A stretch of 64,000 nucleotides of DNA. Origin: Lates calcarifer (taxonomy: Eukaryota; Chordata; Actinopteri; Centropomidae). The notes beneath the pieces are model-generated. The model was not told the origin of the DNA. It worked only from the letters and a program-made list of their open reading frames with translations, and ran no database searches. The translations under genes and the position numbers were made by a program. Positions within the stretch are counted from its first letter, which is position 1, and every line of letters begins with the position of its first letter. Positions 1 to 11,420 of the stretch are shown piece by piece. Where the stretch lies: the NCBI RefSeq assembly GCF_001640805.2, contig NC_066852.1, forward strand, positions 4,014,194-4,078,193, read 5' to 3'.

Positions 1-350
1 TCCTGTCTCTAGTAAATGCTGATCACACCTCACTTCAGTAGCCTCCATCTGTTTCCACTGGCAGCACCAGGTTCTACTATTCTAGCCTCACTTCTTTAAC
101 TTCATGTTGTATCTGTTATCAGTTAACAGCAGGTTGTCAGTTACTCTTTCGGCCATTCTTTCCTCACACTGTTTCATCTACCAGTACCAGTGCTTTTGGC
201 TATTCTCCTCTTTCCATCAACCTTGGCTGTTTCCAATACAGGCACCAGCGGGACAGTTACTCATTCAGCTACTCTCATCTCTCCTCAGGTACTTCTTGCT
301 GTTTCCATTACAGCAGTGGGTTGCCAGTTATTGGTAGTCCTTGTCCTCAG
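1..350. repeat. Degenerate long-unit tandem repeat, block A
   Basis: About five diverged copies of a unit of roughly 75 bases follow one another. Each has a 'CTGTTTCCA' core, then 'CAGCA(C)CAGG', then 'TTGCCAGTTA' or 'GTCAGTTACTC', then a pyrimidine-rich 'CTCATCTCTCCTCA' stretch and 'CTTCAGTAAC'. Similar units recur at 1200-1650. The block may start left of the window. Copies are too diverged for a recent expansion. Reading frames inside it (for example 104-337) follow the pyrimidine bias and are not credible genes. Confidence 0.55.
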
Positions 351-1199
351 TCTCCCGATTCTATAATCTAAGTTCACAAAGTCCAGAAACTGTTAACTGC
401 AATTCAGTGCTTTAATGATAATTTCAATACATTAGTTTAATACCAATGTTGCTTTAAGTGTTTCTAAGCATTTATCCTGGTAACTGTACATATTTCTTCA
501 GTAAGTCAGCAACACTGTTGTTTCTGTGACTTGTGACCTTGTGTTACATACAGATCATTGGTTAGAGTGTAAACATGTTACCCATTTATAAAAAAGATTA
601 AAATATGACACAGTATGCATATTTTAAAAAATAGATACTATCCAATATGGCTACATATGGACTCTTAGTAACATCCACTTAGTAACATCCACTATAATGA
701 TCACTTTGATGAGCACAGACAAGGCAAGATGAAAGTCTGCTATAATTCATCTGCACTGTTTGTGTTGACAGGATGTCAACCTGATATCTGGAGACAGCTG
801 GTTAGCTAGTAATAGCTACATGGCAGGGGCAGATGAATAAAGTAGAATCTGTACACTGTTCACTGCCTGGCATCTCATAGCAACAGATATAATACCTCTT
901 CAACAAGCACAGCTCAGATGAGTGTTCCGAGTCTTCTCTCAGTCTATCCCTCTCACAGATGTGACCTCAGGATTCACCATGAGATAGCTACAGTCAGCTA
1001 ACCACCATGAACCATGAAGTCATGGCAGTCTGGTAAACTGGAGCAGTTCTGCATAGACTGTAACTATTCATGTCACAGTTAATGGGACTGTTGTGATTCA
1101 AACAGCTAATATAGCAGCTTGAATCTGACTTACTTTTAGCTAATTTTGAGTTCCACAGAGCAATATTAAAAAATTCTTCTAACTTCTAGTGTGACTGCC
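351..1199. other. Unassigned AT-rich spacer
   Basis: No gene, RNA or recognisable element seen. A short direct duplication of 'AGTAACATCCACT' lies at about 668-692. Confidence 0.5.
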
Positions 1200-1650
1200 A
1201 GATAATAACTAGGCTAATCTCATCAGCTTCCTGCTGTTTCTCCTGGCAGCACCAGGCTGACCATAATTCTGACCATCAGAGTTACTCTGTCACTCTCTTC
1301 TCACTTCAGTAACCTTATGCTGACATTAGCTTTTCTCATCTCACGACCAATTTCTACCAGTATTTAGACTGGCTTCCAGGTAGCTTTTGGTTTTTTCAGC
1401 AGTAGGTTGCCAGATCAATCATTTCCTTACTCTCTCCTCATTTGGGCAAATTGATGACATTTCTACTTGCCAACAACTGGTTGCCAGTTATTCCTTCAGC
1501 TACCGTCACCTCTCTTCACTTCCTCTTGTTTGCAGATCCATCAGTTACCAGTCTGGCTAATTTTACCTCATCTCTCTTCTCTGGCTTCCTGTTTTTCCCA
1601 TTAGTGACCCCACTTGCCAACTGCTAATTTGATCATTCTTGTCTCACTCT
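1200..1650. repeat. Degenerate long-unit tandem repeat, block B
   Basis: Same unit as block A: 'CTGCTGTTTCTCCTGGCAGC', 'CAGCAGTAGGTTGCCAG', 'CAACTGGTTGCCAGTTATTC' and 'CTCACTTCAGTAACC' recur with a spacing of roughly 65-80 bases. Blocks A and B are separated by 0.85 kb of unrelated sequence. The array was either one long minisatellite that partly decayed or was split by an insertion. Confidence 0.55.
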
Positions 1651-4237
1651 AGAACCATCACACTTCTTGGCCCAAACTGTGCAATAATATTCCTCCTTTT
1701 TTGGGGAAACTAGCCCAAAGCTAGCCCCTTTTCCCCTAATGAATAGCATACGCCCAAGACACCTGTCTCTCCCTCTTGCCTGCTGAGTGGAGTCAATGTT
1801 TCTGCCGATTTCTTTGGTTCCCTACAACAGTCTGAGTTTACATTCACATCCATCAAATTATTCCACCTTGCCTCCCTGCATTTTTGACCTTAGTGTTTTG
1901 TTTTCTTGATAAATAAATCAGCAGTGTTGTTTTTTTTAATACCCCTCTTAATTACTAAGAACTATTGATGCATTCACGTCATTTGCGAATTCATTTTATA
2001 ATTCATCCTTCTATTTTTATTAAATTATAAAATAATTAATTTGTACATTTAATCACAGATAAGTTATAGATTAGTGCATTAATTTTTAAATGTGTATTAA
2101 TGTCTGTTTTTTTTGTTCTATTAGTTGTTAATGAATGTTCTATGAGTTATTAATTAATGAAATGCTTTATTATTATTTTCATAACTTCCACCCAAAGAGT
2201 CTCTACAGCCATCCCAAACCCACCAGCTGCCCTGGATTTCACAGCCCATCCCATGGTCAGCTGTCCCTCTATCCCCAAGAAAGCTGTGGGGGTCTGCTGA
2301 GCACAGAGGCAATGGTAGACCCATCTTGAAGCCTTGCCCACATCACAGATCCTGATCCACCATTCCTATCTGCTGGACACTACACAAACATTTCATATTT
2401 AGTAAGACGCTCATTCACATCTCAGTTGATGGAGTTGTCTTTACATGTTCTGTTAAAATCAGCCACAGGGCAGGTTCAGGTTCAGGGTGATCTTCTGGCA
2501 CCTAACTCAGCACTGATTGCTCATCATATAATCAACTGAATAGCTAATGAGCATTTGATTGCTCATCAACCACTAGGTACTGGGAATGAATAGTGTTTAT
2601 AATAACCTAATGCAAGACTGAAACATGTTCATCTTTGAAGGATTAGGAAAAAAATGCCAGAGCTTGTGATCTCACTTTGATTAACTTATATATTCAAACC
2701 AATAAGAGAATAAAAGATAAAAGATAAAGTCAGTGTGAAAGACAATTAAGTTCATTAGGTATGAATGTGAAGCTTTTACATCCTCATTATTGATATGCAA
2801 ATAATGACCCTAACAGAATCAATGGTCATCCTGTGACAAGCAGGCTGATCACACAGACACAGATGTTTCCTTCATTAAGGATAAGATTGGTGACAAAACC
2901 ATAGAGTATATAAGTGAACAGGTAGTGCACCATTGCAATTAATAAAAACATAATAAAACTGTTAAAACTCTTGAATGTATTTAATTTCTTTCTGAGAAGT
3001 CTTAAGAAACATTGTGTAAGATAATATTTTGCAAAATAATGTCAAGATTATGTATTTTAACATTACTATATAACTATATTCCCTACATGATGGGTTGTTA
3101 ATATTTTCCATCTTAAAAACTGAAAAAAGACTTAAACCATTGTGTTGCCTCCAAACAGGAAAGCAAACCCATTCACTTTACTTCATACACAATCTGTAAG
3201 CCTACACCTCCATTTTTCTCTTCCATCATTAGCTAGAAGAACCAAAATTGTCCTTGATGACTGCAAAAATAAAGACCAATTTCAAATTACGAAGTGAATA
3301 AAGCTATTGAATCATTTATTTGGCCATCACTGTGCTCTTTCTTTGTACAATCCCATATTCTCTTCTCTTTTACTTAGTTTAGTCAATTTTGACTGTTTCA
3401 GGACATTCCTTAAAAGCCAAGCCTTTAAAGTCGACACACAGTCCTGCACAAGACTTATTTAAATGTTTCTTTCTAACAAGTCAGGACATGGGGCTGCATC
3501 AGAGAACAACGTCCCATTGTCTACAACCAGGTGAATGTGATTTGAATGTGTTATGAACCACGAAGAAGTGTAAATCATCATACTTGATCATTTCTGTAGC
3601 AGTGGTAGCAGTTTATTCATGTGCCCTGGGCCCACCTGCATGTATAAAGAGATTGCTCACCTGCAATGCAAGCTCCCTAAAGAGTGACAGAGTTATTAAC
3701 AGGGCTAGAGGTTGTCCAAGGTCTGACAGCTGCAGCTTGGAGGATGTGTTGCTCTTGTATGATTCTTACCTAAGATCCAGCCCTCTGTGGATTACAGCTC
3801 CAACAACCCAAAGGACTGAGCAATACATGTGCTGCCTCTCCAATTAGAGAATACCACTTACTCTGAGGCTAGTTGATCTCACCTTTGAATTCCTACATGC
3901 TGCAGATCAGCTGAAGCAGAGGGGAACTTGCTTGAATTTTAAGCTAAAAACCCATCCATGTGGTGAACTGGGGAGCACCATGCTATAATGTGTTGCTTCT
4001 GCAGATGAGGCAGTCATTTGGAAACTGTGGCAAGTCAGACTTGCACTTACAAAAAGGAAGCAGAGGCGACTCAGTTTGCTCTGACACCAGCAAACACTCA
4101 CACACTCATAAAACTAAGCAATAAAGCTGCTGTCCTCCTGAGAGCTGATGTACAGTGCCTGACAGAGAGCTACTGAGAGCCTTATTAAAGGCTTTATTGC
4201 CAGTGTCAGATTCAAATTAGTGATGGTGTGCCACAGC

Positions 4238-4240
<3 letters not shown>
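1651..4240. other. Unassigned spacer
   Basis: AT-rich, with many short palindromic A/T stretches around 1990-2160. No gene or element recognised. The frames at 2135-2341 and 3584-3847 show no domain and are of a length expected by chance. Confidence 0.5.

Positions 4241-4297
<57 letters not shown>
4241..4297. repeat. Compound (CT)n-(GT)n microsatellite
   Basis: About 40 bases of CT repeats pass directly into 17 bases of GT repeats. Confidence 0.95.
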
Positions 4298-5759
4298 GAT
4301 TCAGCCTGACTATACAGGTTTTCTACTACAAGTTATACACAGCTGACTTCAAACACTCAACCATAACATTAAGTTTAGCTTAGAAATGTTCCTCTTCAAT
4401 CTCATAGTGTACATTTTGTACAACCACACAGCTGCAGGGAAGCCACAGCTATCAGTATTTGGTACTGGATTGTTTGTAACTTGCAGCTTTCAGTAACTAA
4501 GACAAAGTCAGATTGTGCTCATTTGCAGAGCAGACAAAAATAATAGAAAGGAATTAATGTCCAGGAACATTTACATCTTTTCTGATTCCTGAACAAGTAC
4601 ATAGAGCAACAATAATCACAGCTGTCACAACATGTTTCTGTCACATTTCTGAAAAATTCTGCAGTGTAAACCCAGATGAAAGCTATGAATCCAGTAATTT
4701 CAGATACATTGAATGGACTTGAGAAGTGGCAAATGTAAAATCATCACTAGCAGCCATACAGAGCCAACAAAAATCAATAAGATCAGTCAGAGTTTTTAAA
4801 GCTTCTCCAATCAGCACTTTTCAACTCTCACTTCATTTACTCCTTTGTTTTACAATCTGAAGCATCAACATAGCACAGACAGTCAAACAGACTAACTGTA
4901 TAATGTAAATGCAATTTGGTGTAAATAAAAGGACAAACTAGATGATCTAATATTCATAGAATTTTACACACATATACACTGTAGCCATGAGTAGCAATTA
5001 CATGCATCATCAGGGACTGAGGAATATATATTACATTTCAATTGCATTCATGAAGTGTGAATAAAACTTGGGGGTCATGAAACAACTTCCCAATAAAGCC
5101 CCATTGAACACAAACTGAGACATCACTTTCCAAAAAGGAGATGCAACAGAATCCAGTGAGACATTTCAGCCCAGAGGGCATCTGAGCAGGACAAGAGAGG
5201 AAGAGTGAAAAAAAGGACACATGACCACTTCACCAATAGCTTAGTTGATATTACATCATGCCACAAAACACAAAGACTTGAAAAATGGCTTGTTGCTCAG
5301 AGCTCCAGCACAGAGGCTTCAACCTGCATCCAAACTTGTGGACCATGACAGGGGAAATAGGAAGAACAAAAGCATTGCTCACTCACCCGTGTTGGCAAAG
5401 CAGCAGAGAAGAAGAAGCAGCAGCCAGGAATTCATCTTTGCAAATGAGTATGCCAGTGTTCTCCTGTCAGATGCTGGCACTGAAGCAGAAAAAACAGTTG
5501 GGGTAGAAAGAGTGTGTGGAGTTGGGACACTGTAGCTTCCTCCCTCAGCTGCTCCTCATTCAGTCTGACTATATCTTGTTGTGTCTCCTTTGATTCTGGG
5601 AATTGGTCCTAAGTCTTCAGTGCTGGGCGTCTCTCTTGCTCCTACTGCTTTCCTCCTCACCGTTCATGCTGCAGTTATCAGGCTTGCTTTACTATTCCGG
5701 CTCCCATGCTCGCTCGCTCTGACTCTGCCTTCTGGTTCACTGGCTCCCTCTCTCCTCCC

Positions 5760-5762
<3 letters not shown>
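4298..5762. other. Unassigned spacer
   Basis: No recognisable gene or element. Overlapping frames at 5245-5535 and 5285-5506 have no domain I can name. Confidence 0.45.

Positions 5763-5797
<35 letters not shown>
5763..5797. repeat. (CT)n microsatellite
   Basis: Uninterrupted CT repeat of about 35 bases. It makes the serine/leucine run seen in the frame at 5581-5889, which is therefore not trusted as a gene. Confidence 0.95.
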
Positions 5798-5798
<1 letters not shown>

Positions 5799-7379
5799 GG
5801 TACAGTCTGTGAGGAAAGAGCCTAAGAGGCTGACTCCTCCCTTTGTCTGCCTGCTCATCTGCCTCTGCCATTTAGATGGTCTAGACTGAAGGAAAAAAAA
5901 ACTGCTGAATGATTGGCCATATGTTATCATTTAATGAGACAGTAACATAATGTTTAGCAATTTACAAAATTTAAATTTGTAAAATATAAAATAAATTCAA
6001 CGAAGGCAAGAGGCATCATCAGTACATAAAGAAATATGAAATATGAAAATTCTTTTGAGATTATTTTTGTTTTCTCTTCTAACCATTAAACTATTTACAG
6101 GTGTTAAAATCCACTTCAGTTGAAATTGATGAATGCAGAACTAGTTCACTGGGTTCTTGATGTGATAAATGAAATGTTTCTCATGGATTGTATGTTTTTG
6201 TTTTATCTTTCTGCTACACTTGATTTGACAACTTGAGTGTATTTTTTTCACTCTAAATGCTAGTAAAGAAGTGCCCCTCCCCTGCTGATTTAGAATTATT
6301 TTTTGAGCACTCATGTCATTGGTATTTAGCCTTCCTGAGGCCTACCTAAATACTGCATGTTCATCCTGGTGCTGGGCCTGTTTTGTCAGAACTGTGTGCT
6401 GTGGCAATCTCCAAGGTGCTGATCCTGCTGGTGAGAGCAACTGGTGAGCACATCGGAGAGTGCTGTGGCACACAGTCCTCACAGTAGTATTGCTGTCAGA
6501 ATGCAGTGTTAAGTGAATACACATTCTCCTCAGTTCCCTAGTGAGAATTGTCAAGTTCTTCTGCTGCACAGAATTGGTAGGAAAGTGGTCAGTATGGATG
6601 GTGTGTTTACAAAGTGCAAATCAAGTCCTGCGTGTAATTACATTTAGAGAACAAAAGCACTATATTTAAGGTAAGGGAAAGATTGTGGTTTCAGTTAAAT
6701 GTTCATAAAGTGAAAACATCCTTGGCACGTCAAGTGTTTCAGAATCAGTCATACCAAGAGTTATCCCTCAGCATGAACACTGCTATATCAAAGTGGAGTT
6801 GTTGATTATTTTTTAAAAATACGTGTTATTGAAAATGTGTGTTGTTTTCTTCTCTTGTCCTCTCTTCTTTTTCTGGTGTTTAGAGTCGACTGCTATTTAA
6901 TATGTGTCGTTCCCAAACAATAAATACATGAATAAATAACAGTACTGCACTACTTCTTACCTTTAGTAGGGAGCTGCCATTGTTACATGTGGCTATGTTA
7001 CTGGTTAAACAACCAGAGCGTGTATATTGCTCCTGAATATAATTTTACCCAAAAGAGAAGACTCTGGCTGGTTACTTATATTGCTACTACTAATTGCTTC
7101 TACTTTACTTAGGTTTAAATAGTCATATTGGGTTACCTAGCATATATTCTATTATTTCCACCAACCTCAGTCTCTGGTGATACTTACCATGGTATGTGGG
7201 AATCTAATAATAATAATCAATAAATCAGTATCCCAAAACATACCAAAAAGTAGCCTTTTGTGTGAGTATATTAAACCTGTTGTATTTATACCAGCATGTC
7301 AACTGCATCTATGGTCTTCAACAGGGTCTCATAAGCATTAGAAGTATTTTTCATTGCCCCCACTTGTGTACAGTTTACA
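5798..7379. other. Unassigned spacer
   Basis: AT-rich; no coding, RNA or repeat signature that I can name. Confidence 0.45.
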
Positions 7380-7514
7380 TGACTGTCCATTCATCCCACT
7401 TTTGATGGAGCATCTCTCATATCTAGAAATCTGACAGAGTTTATTAGGAAGCCAAAGCCCTGACAATCCAGAGTTCAGGCCAGGAGACAGAGCTGCAGTC
7501 TTACACGCTTCTCT

Positions 7515-7841
7515 GTGCCTCCTTTAGAGCAGTCACCCCTCCATTACCCCATAGAGACTGTGTCTGCCCCCCGACCATTTAAATTAACTAAACCAAAGAT
7601 CAACAAAAGAGGAGTTAGTCACAATAATCTAATAAAAATCAGCACATCCACCTCAAATGTTCAGCAAAATAAAATAATTAAATGTGGATTACTCAATATC
7701 AGATCTCTCTCATCCAAAGCTGTACTAGTTAATGATCTGATATCAGATCACCATCTTGATCTATTCTGTCTGACTGAAACCTGGCTGTGTCAGGATGAGT
7801 ATGTTAGCCTGAATGAATCAACCCCCCCCCAGTCATATTAA
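7515..7841 (+). pseudogene. L2 endonuclease, N-terminal piece
   Basis: This 108-residue frame is the N-terminal part of the L2 pol protein. A basic, proline-rich leader is followed from about residue 57 by '[13 protein letters not shown]', the first conserved block of APE-type LINE endonucleases. 'CLTETWL' at about residues 85-91 supplies the conserved metal-binding glutamate. The enzyme would nick target DNA so that its 3' hydroxyl primes reverse transcription. The frame ends just after a run of ten C residues, where slippage has changed the frame. The endonuclease continues downstream in another frame, reaching the 8012-8497 piece. The start codon is uncertain because the true protein may begin further upstream. 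Confidence 0.8.
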
Positions 7842-8011
7842 TACTCACATTCCCCGAGACACTGGCCAGTGGAGGTGGAGTCACAGCCATTTTCAACTCC
7901 ACTTTATTAATTAACCCTAAACCTAAACTCAATTATAATTCATTTGAAAGTCTTGTTCTCAGTCTGTCCCACCCAAGGTGGAAAACATTTAAGCCAGTTC
8001 TATTTGTTGTA

Positions 8012-8497
8012 GTGTACCGTCCTCCTGGTCCATACTCTGATTTCTTATCTGAATTTTCAGAGTTCCTGTCGAGTTTGGTTGTTAAAACAGATAAAGTTAT
8101 TATTGTAGGCGACTTCAATATTCATGTTGATGTCAACAATGACAGCCTTAGCTCTGCTTTTTCTTCAATACTAGACTGTATTGGCTTCTCTCAGTGTGTA
8201 AATAAACCCACTCACTGTTTCAGTCAAACTCTCGATCTTGTTTTAGCTTATGGTATTGATATTGAACATGTAACAGTCTTCCCACAGAATCCCGTTCTAT
8301 CAGATCACTTTTTAATCACTTTCGAATTCATATTGCTGGATTATGTATTATCAGCAAAAAACATCCTGACTAGAAATATTTCTGATAATACAGTAGCTAA
8401 ATTTAAGGAGATGATTCCCACTAATTTAAGTCCAGTGCCTCATCTTAATTTAGCAGAAGCTACTCCCCCCTTGCAGATTCACTACGTACAACTTTAG
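8012..8497 (+). pseudogene. L2 endonuclease, C-terminal piece
   Basis: This 161-residue frame continues the APE endonuclease. 'YRPPGPYSDF' opens it, 'GDFNIHVD' at about residues 33-40 is the conserved Asp/Asn catalytic block, 'TLDLVL' follows, and 'LSDHFLITF' near residues 95-103 carries the catalytic Ser-Asp-His triad of the family. The same frame is open upstream of the first Met, so 8012 is not a natural start. The linker to the reverse transcriptase runs into stop codons at about 8498-8520, where sequence matching the normal linker is out of frame. Catalytic residues visible here are intact, so inactivity comes from the frame breaks. Confidence 0.8.
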
Positions 8498-8578
8498 ACT
8501 CCATTGCCCCCCTAAAAATGAAAATAATAAAGAGAAAGAGGCAAGCTCCATGGTTCAACAACACATAGGCTTGAAAGA

Positions 8579-10006
8579 GTGTGGTGTTCCACCAAACTGG
8601 AAGAATCCCACTTAGCCTGGCAGGATAGTGTCAAAAGATATAAAAAGGCCCTCTATAATGCAAGAGGCGCCTATTACTCATCATTAATAGAGGATAATAA
8701 GAACAACCCCAGGTGTCTTTTCAGCACTGTAGCCAGGCTGACAGAGAGTCACAGCTCTATAGATCCACACATCCCTATAACCCTCAGTAGCAATGATTTT
8801 ATGAACTTATTTAATGATAAAATCTCTACCATTAGAGATAAAACTAATCACATCCTGCCTTCAACCAGCACTAATTTATGTCAAAACACAGGATCCATAG
8901 ACTCAGCTTTAAAACCTAACCTTTACTCCTTTTCTCCCATCGACCTCCCCCAGCTCACATCAATTATTTCAGCATCTAAACCTTCAACCTGTCTCTTAGA
9001 CCCCATCCCAACTAGGCTGCTTAAGGAAGCTCTGCTCTTAATTTGCAGTCCTGTATTAGATATGTTAAATCTGTCCTTGGTAACAGGTTATGTGCCACAG
9101 TCATATAAAACAGCTGTAATCAAACCTCTTCTAAAAAAGCCCACTCTAGATCCAGACGTATTAGCCAACTACAGACCTATATCTAACCTCCCCTTTCTTT
9201 CCAAAATCCTAGAGAAAGCAGTTGCAAAACAGTTGTGTGACTTTCTACAGGACAATAGTTTATTTGAGGTTTTTCAGTCAGGATTTAGGTTGTATCACAG
9301 CACAGAGACAGCGCTTGTAAAAGTTACGAACGACCTCCTGATTGCATCAGACAACAGACTTGTTTCTGTACTTGTCTTGTTAGATCTCAGTGCTGCTTTT
9401 GATACGATTGACCATCACGTCCTTTTACAGAGACTGGAGCATTTTATTGGTATTAAAGGAACTGCACTAAACTGGTTTAAGTCCTATCTATCTGATAGGC
9501 TTCAGTTTGTACATGTTAACAACTACTCCTCCATGTACACAAAAGTTAGACATGGAGTTCCACAAGGGTCAGTGGTTGGACCAATCCTCTTCACTTTGTA
9601 TATGCTTCCCTTGGGCAATATTATCAGGAAACACTCCATAAATTTCCATTGTTATGCAGATGATACACAGCTTTATCTGTCAATGGAGCCTGATGAAACC
9701 AATCAGCTAGCCAAACTCCAGGCTTGTCTTAGGGACATTAAAACTTGGATGACAAGCAACTTTTTACTACTGAACTCAGATAAAACTGAAGTCATTATAA
9801 TTGGTCCTGAACACATCAGAAATAAATTTTCTAATGATTTAGATCCATTAGACGGCATTGCCCTGGCTCCCAGCTCCACTGTAAAGAATCAAAAAGATGC
9901 AGAAAAACTAGTCCATGCATTTATTACTTCCAGGCTGGACTACTGTAATTCATTATTATCAGGCTGCCCCAACAAGTCTCTAAAGACTCTGCAGCTGCTA
10001 CTTTGA
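8579..10006 (+). pseudogene. L2 reverse transcriptase (475 residues, C-terminus lost)
   Basis: This is the longest open frame of the window. It holds the RT fingers and palm of an L2-type LINE: 'NYRPISNLPFLSKILEK' (residues 197-213), 'FQSGFR' (232-237), 'AAFDTIDHH' (272-280) with a catalytic Asp, 'GVPQGSVVGPILF' (326-338) and 'YADD' (359-362) with the catalytic Asp pair. After the thumb, 'SSTVKN' is joined directly to 'QKDAEKLVHAFITSRLDYCN'. In related elements several dozen residues lie between these blocks, so I infer an in-frame deletion at about 9885-9890. The frame ends as 'SLKTLQLLL', where Tc1-like sequence begins. The first Met is not a natural start, since the endonuclease is upstream in the same protein in intact elements. 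Confidence 0.9.
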
Positions 10007-10153
10007 AGAATCTAAACTATAAAACATATTCTGTTTGTGCGTGTTCCTTCATAGTTTTGATATCTTCAGTATTAATCTACAATGTAGAAAATAAATAAAA
10101 ACAAAGAAAATTCACTGAATGAAAAGGTGTGTCCAAACTTTTGATTGGTACTG
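10001..10153 (+). mobile_element. Tc1-like element, terminal fragment
   Basis: The stretch starts 'CTTTGAAGAATCTAAACTAT' and ends 'AAACTTTTGATTGGTACTG' followed by TA. This matches, from memory, the end of a Tc1-like family widespread in fish whose terminus reads 'CAGTACCAGTCAAAAGTTTG' in the other orientation. Only one end is present; no transposase or partner terminus is seen. It abuts the truncated L2 frame, so it inserted in or recombined with that copy. Confidence 0.65.
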
Positions 10154-10179
10154 TACATAATTATTATTTGTAGAGTGTC

Positions 10180-10209
10180 AGCCATACTGACTGTAGAGTC
10201 AGTATGGCT
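10180..10209. repeat. Perfect short hairpin
   Basis: 'AGCCATACTGACT' (10180-10192) and its exact reverse complement (10197-10209) flank a 4-base loop, GTAG. Function unknown. Confidence 0.8.
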
Positions 10210-10289
10210 CCTGCTGAGAAGACAGCTCAAGTAGGCTAAACACTTCTGTAGCGACATCGAGCATCAGCCTGACGTCAGTCTGGCACCTA

Positions 10290-10480
10290 TTATCAGACTA
10301 TCACACAATTCATAGAAAAAAACAGGAATGTATTCCCAGAACTGCACCAAGGTAAAGTATGGTCACTGAGAATTACAACCTGAACCCCCATCTTCTCTTC
10401 AGCCTCCCCAACATTCTGTGATAAGAGGCAGATACAGAACTCTTCCTCCCAGCCAGGGTCAAAGGTCAAATGGCCCATTC
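10290..10480. repeat. Decayed unclassified repeat, copy 1, left part
   Basis: Blocks such as 'ACCCCCATCT', 'GAGGCAGATA' and 'AAGGTCAAATG' recur in the same order at 29840-29990. Together with 10698-11420 this forms one old copy interrupted by a SINE. Confidence 0.35.
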
Positions 10481-10697
10481 AAATGGTAAATGGACTGTAC
10501 TTATATAGCGCTTTTCTAGTCTTTTCGACCACTCAAAGTGCTTCACACTACAGATCACATTCACCCCATTCACACACACATTCATACAGCACTTCTATAC
10601 AATAGTGTTTTCTAGCACAGACACACACATTCGCACACTGATGACATCGGAGCCAGCTTGGGGTTCAGTATCTACCTCCTAAGCCACAGCCGCCCCG
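10481..10697 (-). mobile_element. tRNA-headed SINE, (TTTACCA) tail family, internally deleted
   Basis: On the minus strand the element ends with 'GTCCATTTACCATTT', preceded by 'AGAAAAGCGCTATATAAGTA' and 'CACTTTGAGTGGTCGAAAAG'. Its head is the 'GGCTTAGGAGGTA' A-box region at the right end. Most of the head between the A-box and 'GATACTGAACCCC' is missing, including the B-box. Complete relatives lie at 41631-41909 and 31836-32010. Confidence 0.8.
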
Positions 10698-11420
10698 AAT
10701 CTATTCTAATGGACAGCAGCTGATATTGAACTTATGAATGAACACTTCAAATCTTCATTCTATTGCAACAAACTTTGTCTCTGCATTAAACATTCAACTG
10801 TGCTTTATCAAGGAAGTAACCTGACAAAGAACTATGCAGATTGGACTCTCTGTGATCTACAGACCTCCACTGTTTATCTTTCTCTGCACCAGATAGAGGT
10901 CAGAAATAATGTCACATTCCTGTATTATCTCCAGAACAGTTGTCCACATTTCCCTTAGTTTGAAGCTATATGAAATGATTGTCTGACCATTTTGTAAGGC
11001 ACACCATTCTATTAATCAAATGCTAACGAGTAATTCAGTGAAAATCTGAGTTCTCTACGATGTTGTTAAGCTAAGATAGTAATATGAGGAATTAATTCAA
11101 ATATTCACCATGGAACCATACTTCCATCCTCTGACCATGTCTTAGCTTAGCTATAGAAGTTAGACGCAATGCTTTTCAGGTATTAGAATCAAATCATTAT
11201 GCTTCACGTCTTGTAATGACACTCATTTATTGCTAATAATGAACACAATTTATTCTTTAACAGCTTTATCACTTAATCAGCTAAATTGTCTTAAGATTTG
11301 CCAGTAATGTGTGCATTAACGCATTGTTTTTCTTTAAGTATCAGTGCCACAAGTTATATCTCATCTTATACAATCTCATAATTGATCATGGTGGAAGACA
11401 TTTATGCAATATGCGCACGA
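10698..11420. repeat. Decayed unclassified repeat, copy 1, right part
   Basis: The end of this stretch, with 'TTAAGATTTG', 'ATCTCATCTTAT' and 'ATATGCGCAC', parallels 30225-30330 ('TTAAGATTTG', 'ATCTCATCTTAT', 'TTTGTGCAC'). No coding capacity is visible. Confidence 0.35.

Larger units (their letters stand above)
7380..10003 (+). mobile_element. L2-type non-LTR retrotransposon, degraded copy
   Basis: The segment encodes, in order, an APE-type endonuclease and a reverse transcriptase of the L2 kind common in teleosts. The 5' end is taken from L2-like leader sequence beginning near 7380 and is approximate. The single pol frame is broken by a slipped C-tract at 7823-7831, stops near 8498-8520 and a small deletion near 8565. 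The 3' end is missing: near the end of the reverse transcriptase frame the sequence changes abruptly at about 10001 into the end of a Tc1-like element, so the C-terminal domain, 3' UTR and tail are absent. Separate L2 3' ends occur elsewhere in the window. The copy cannot move by itself. Confidence 0.88.

Noticed and set aside
5581..5930. Frames with Leu/Ser or Arg/Glu runs
   Set aside because: The runs are translations of the (CT)n microsatellite.
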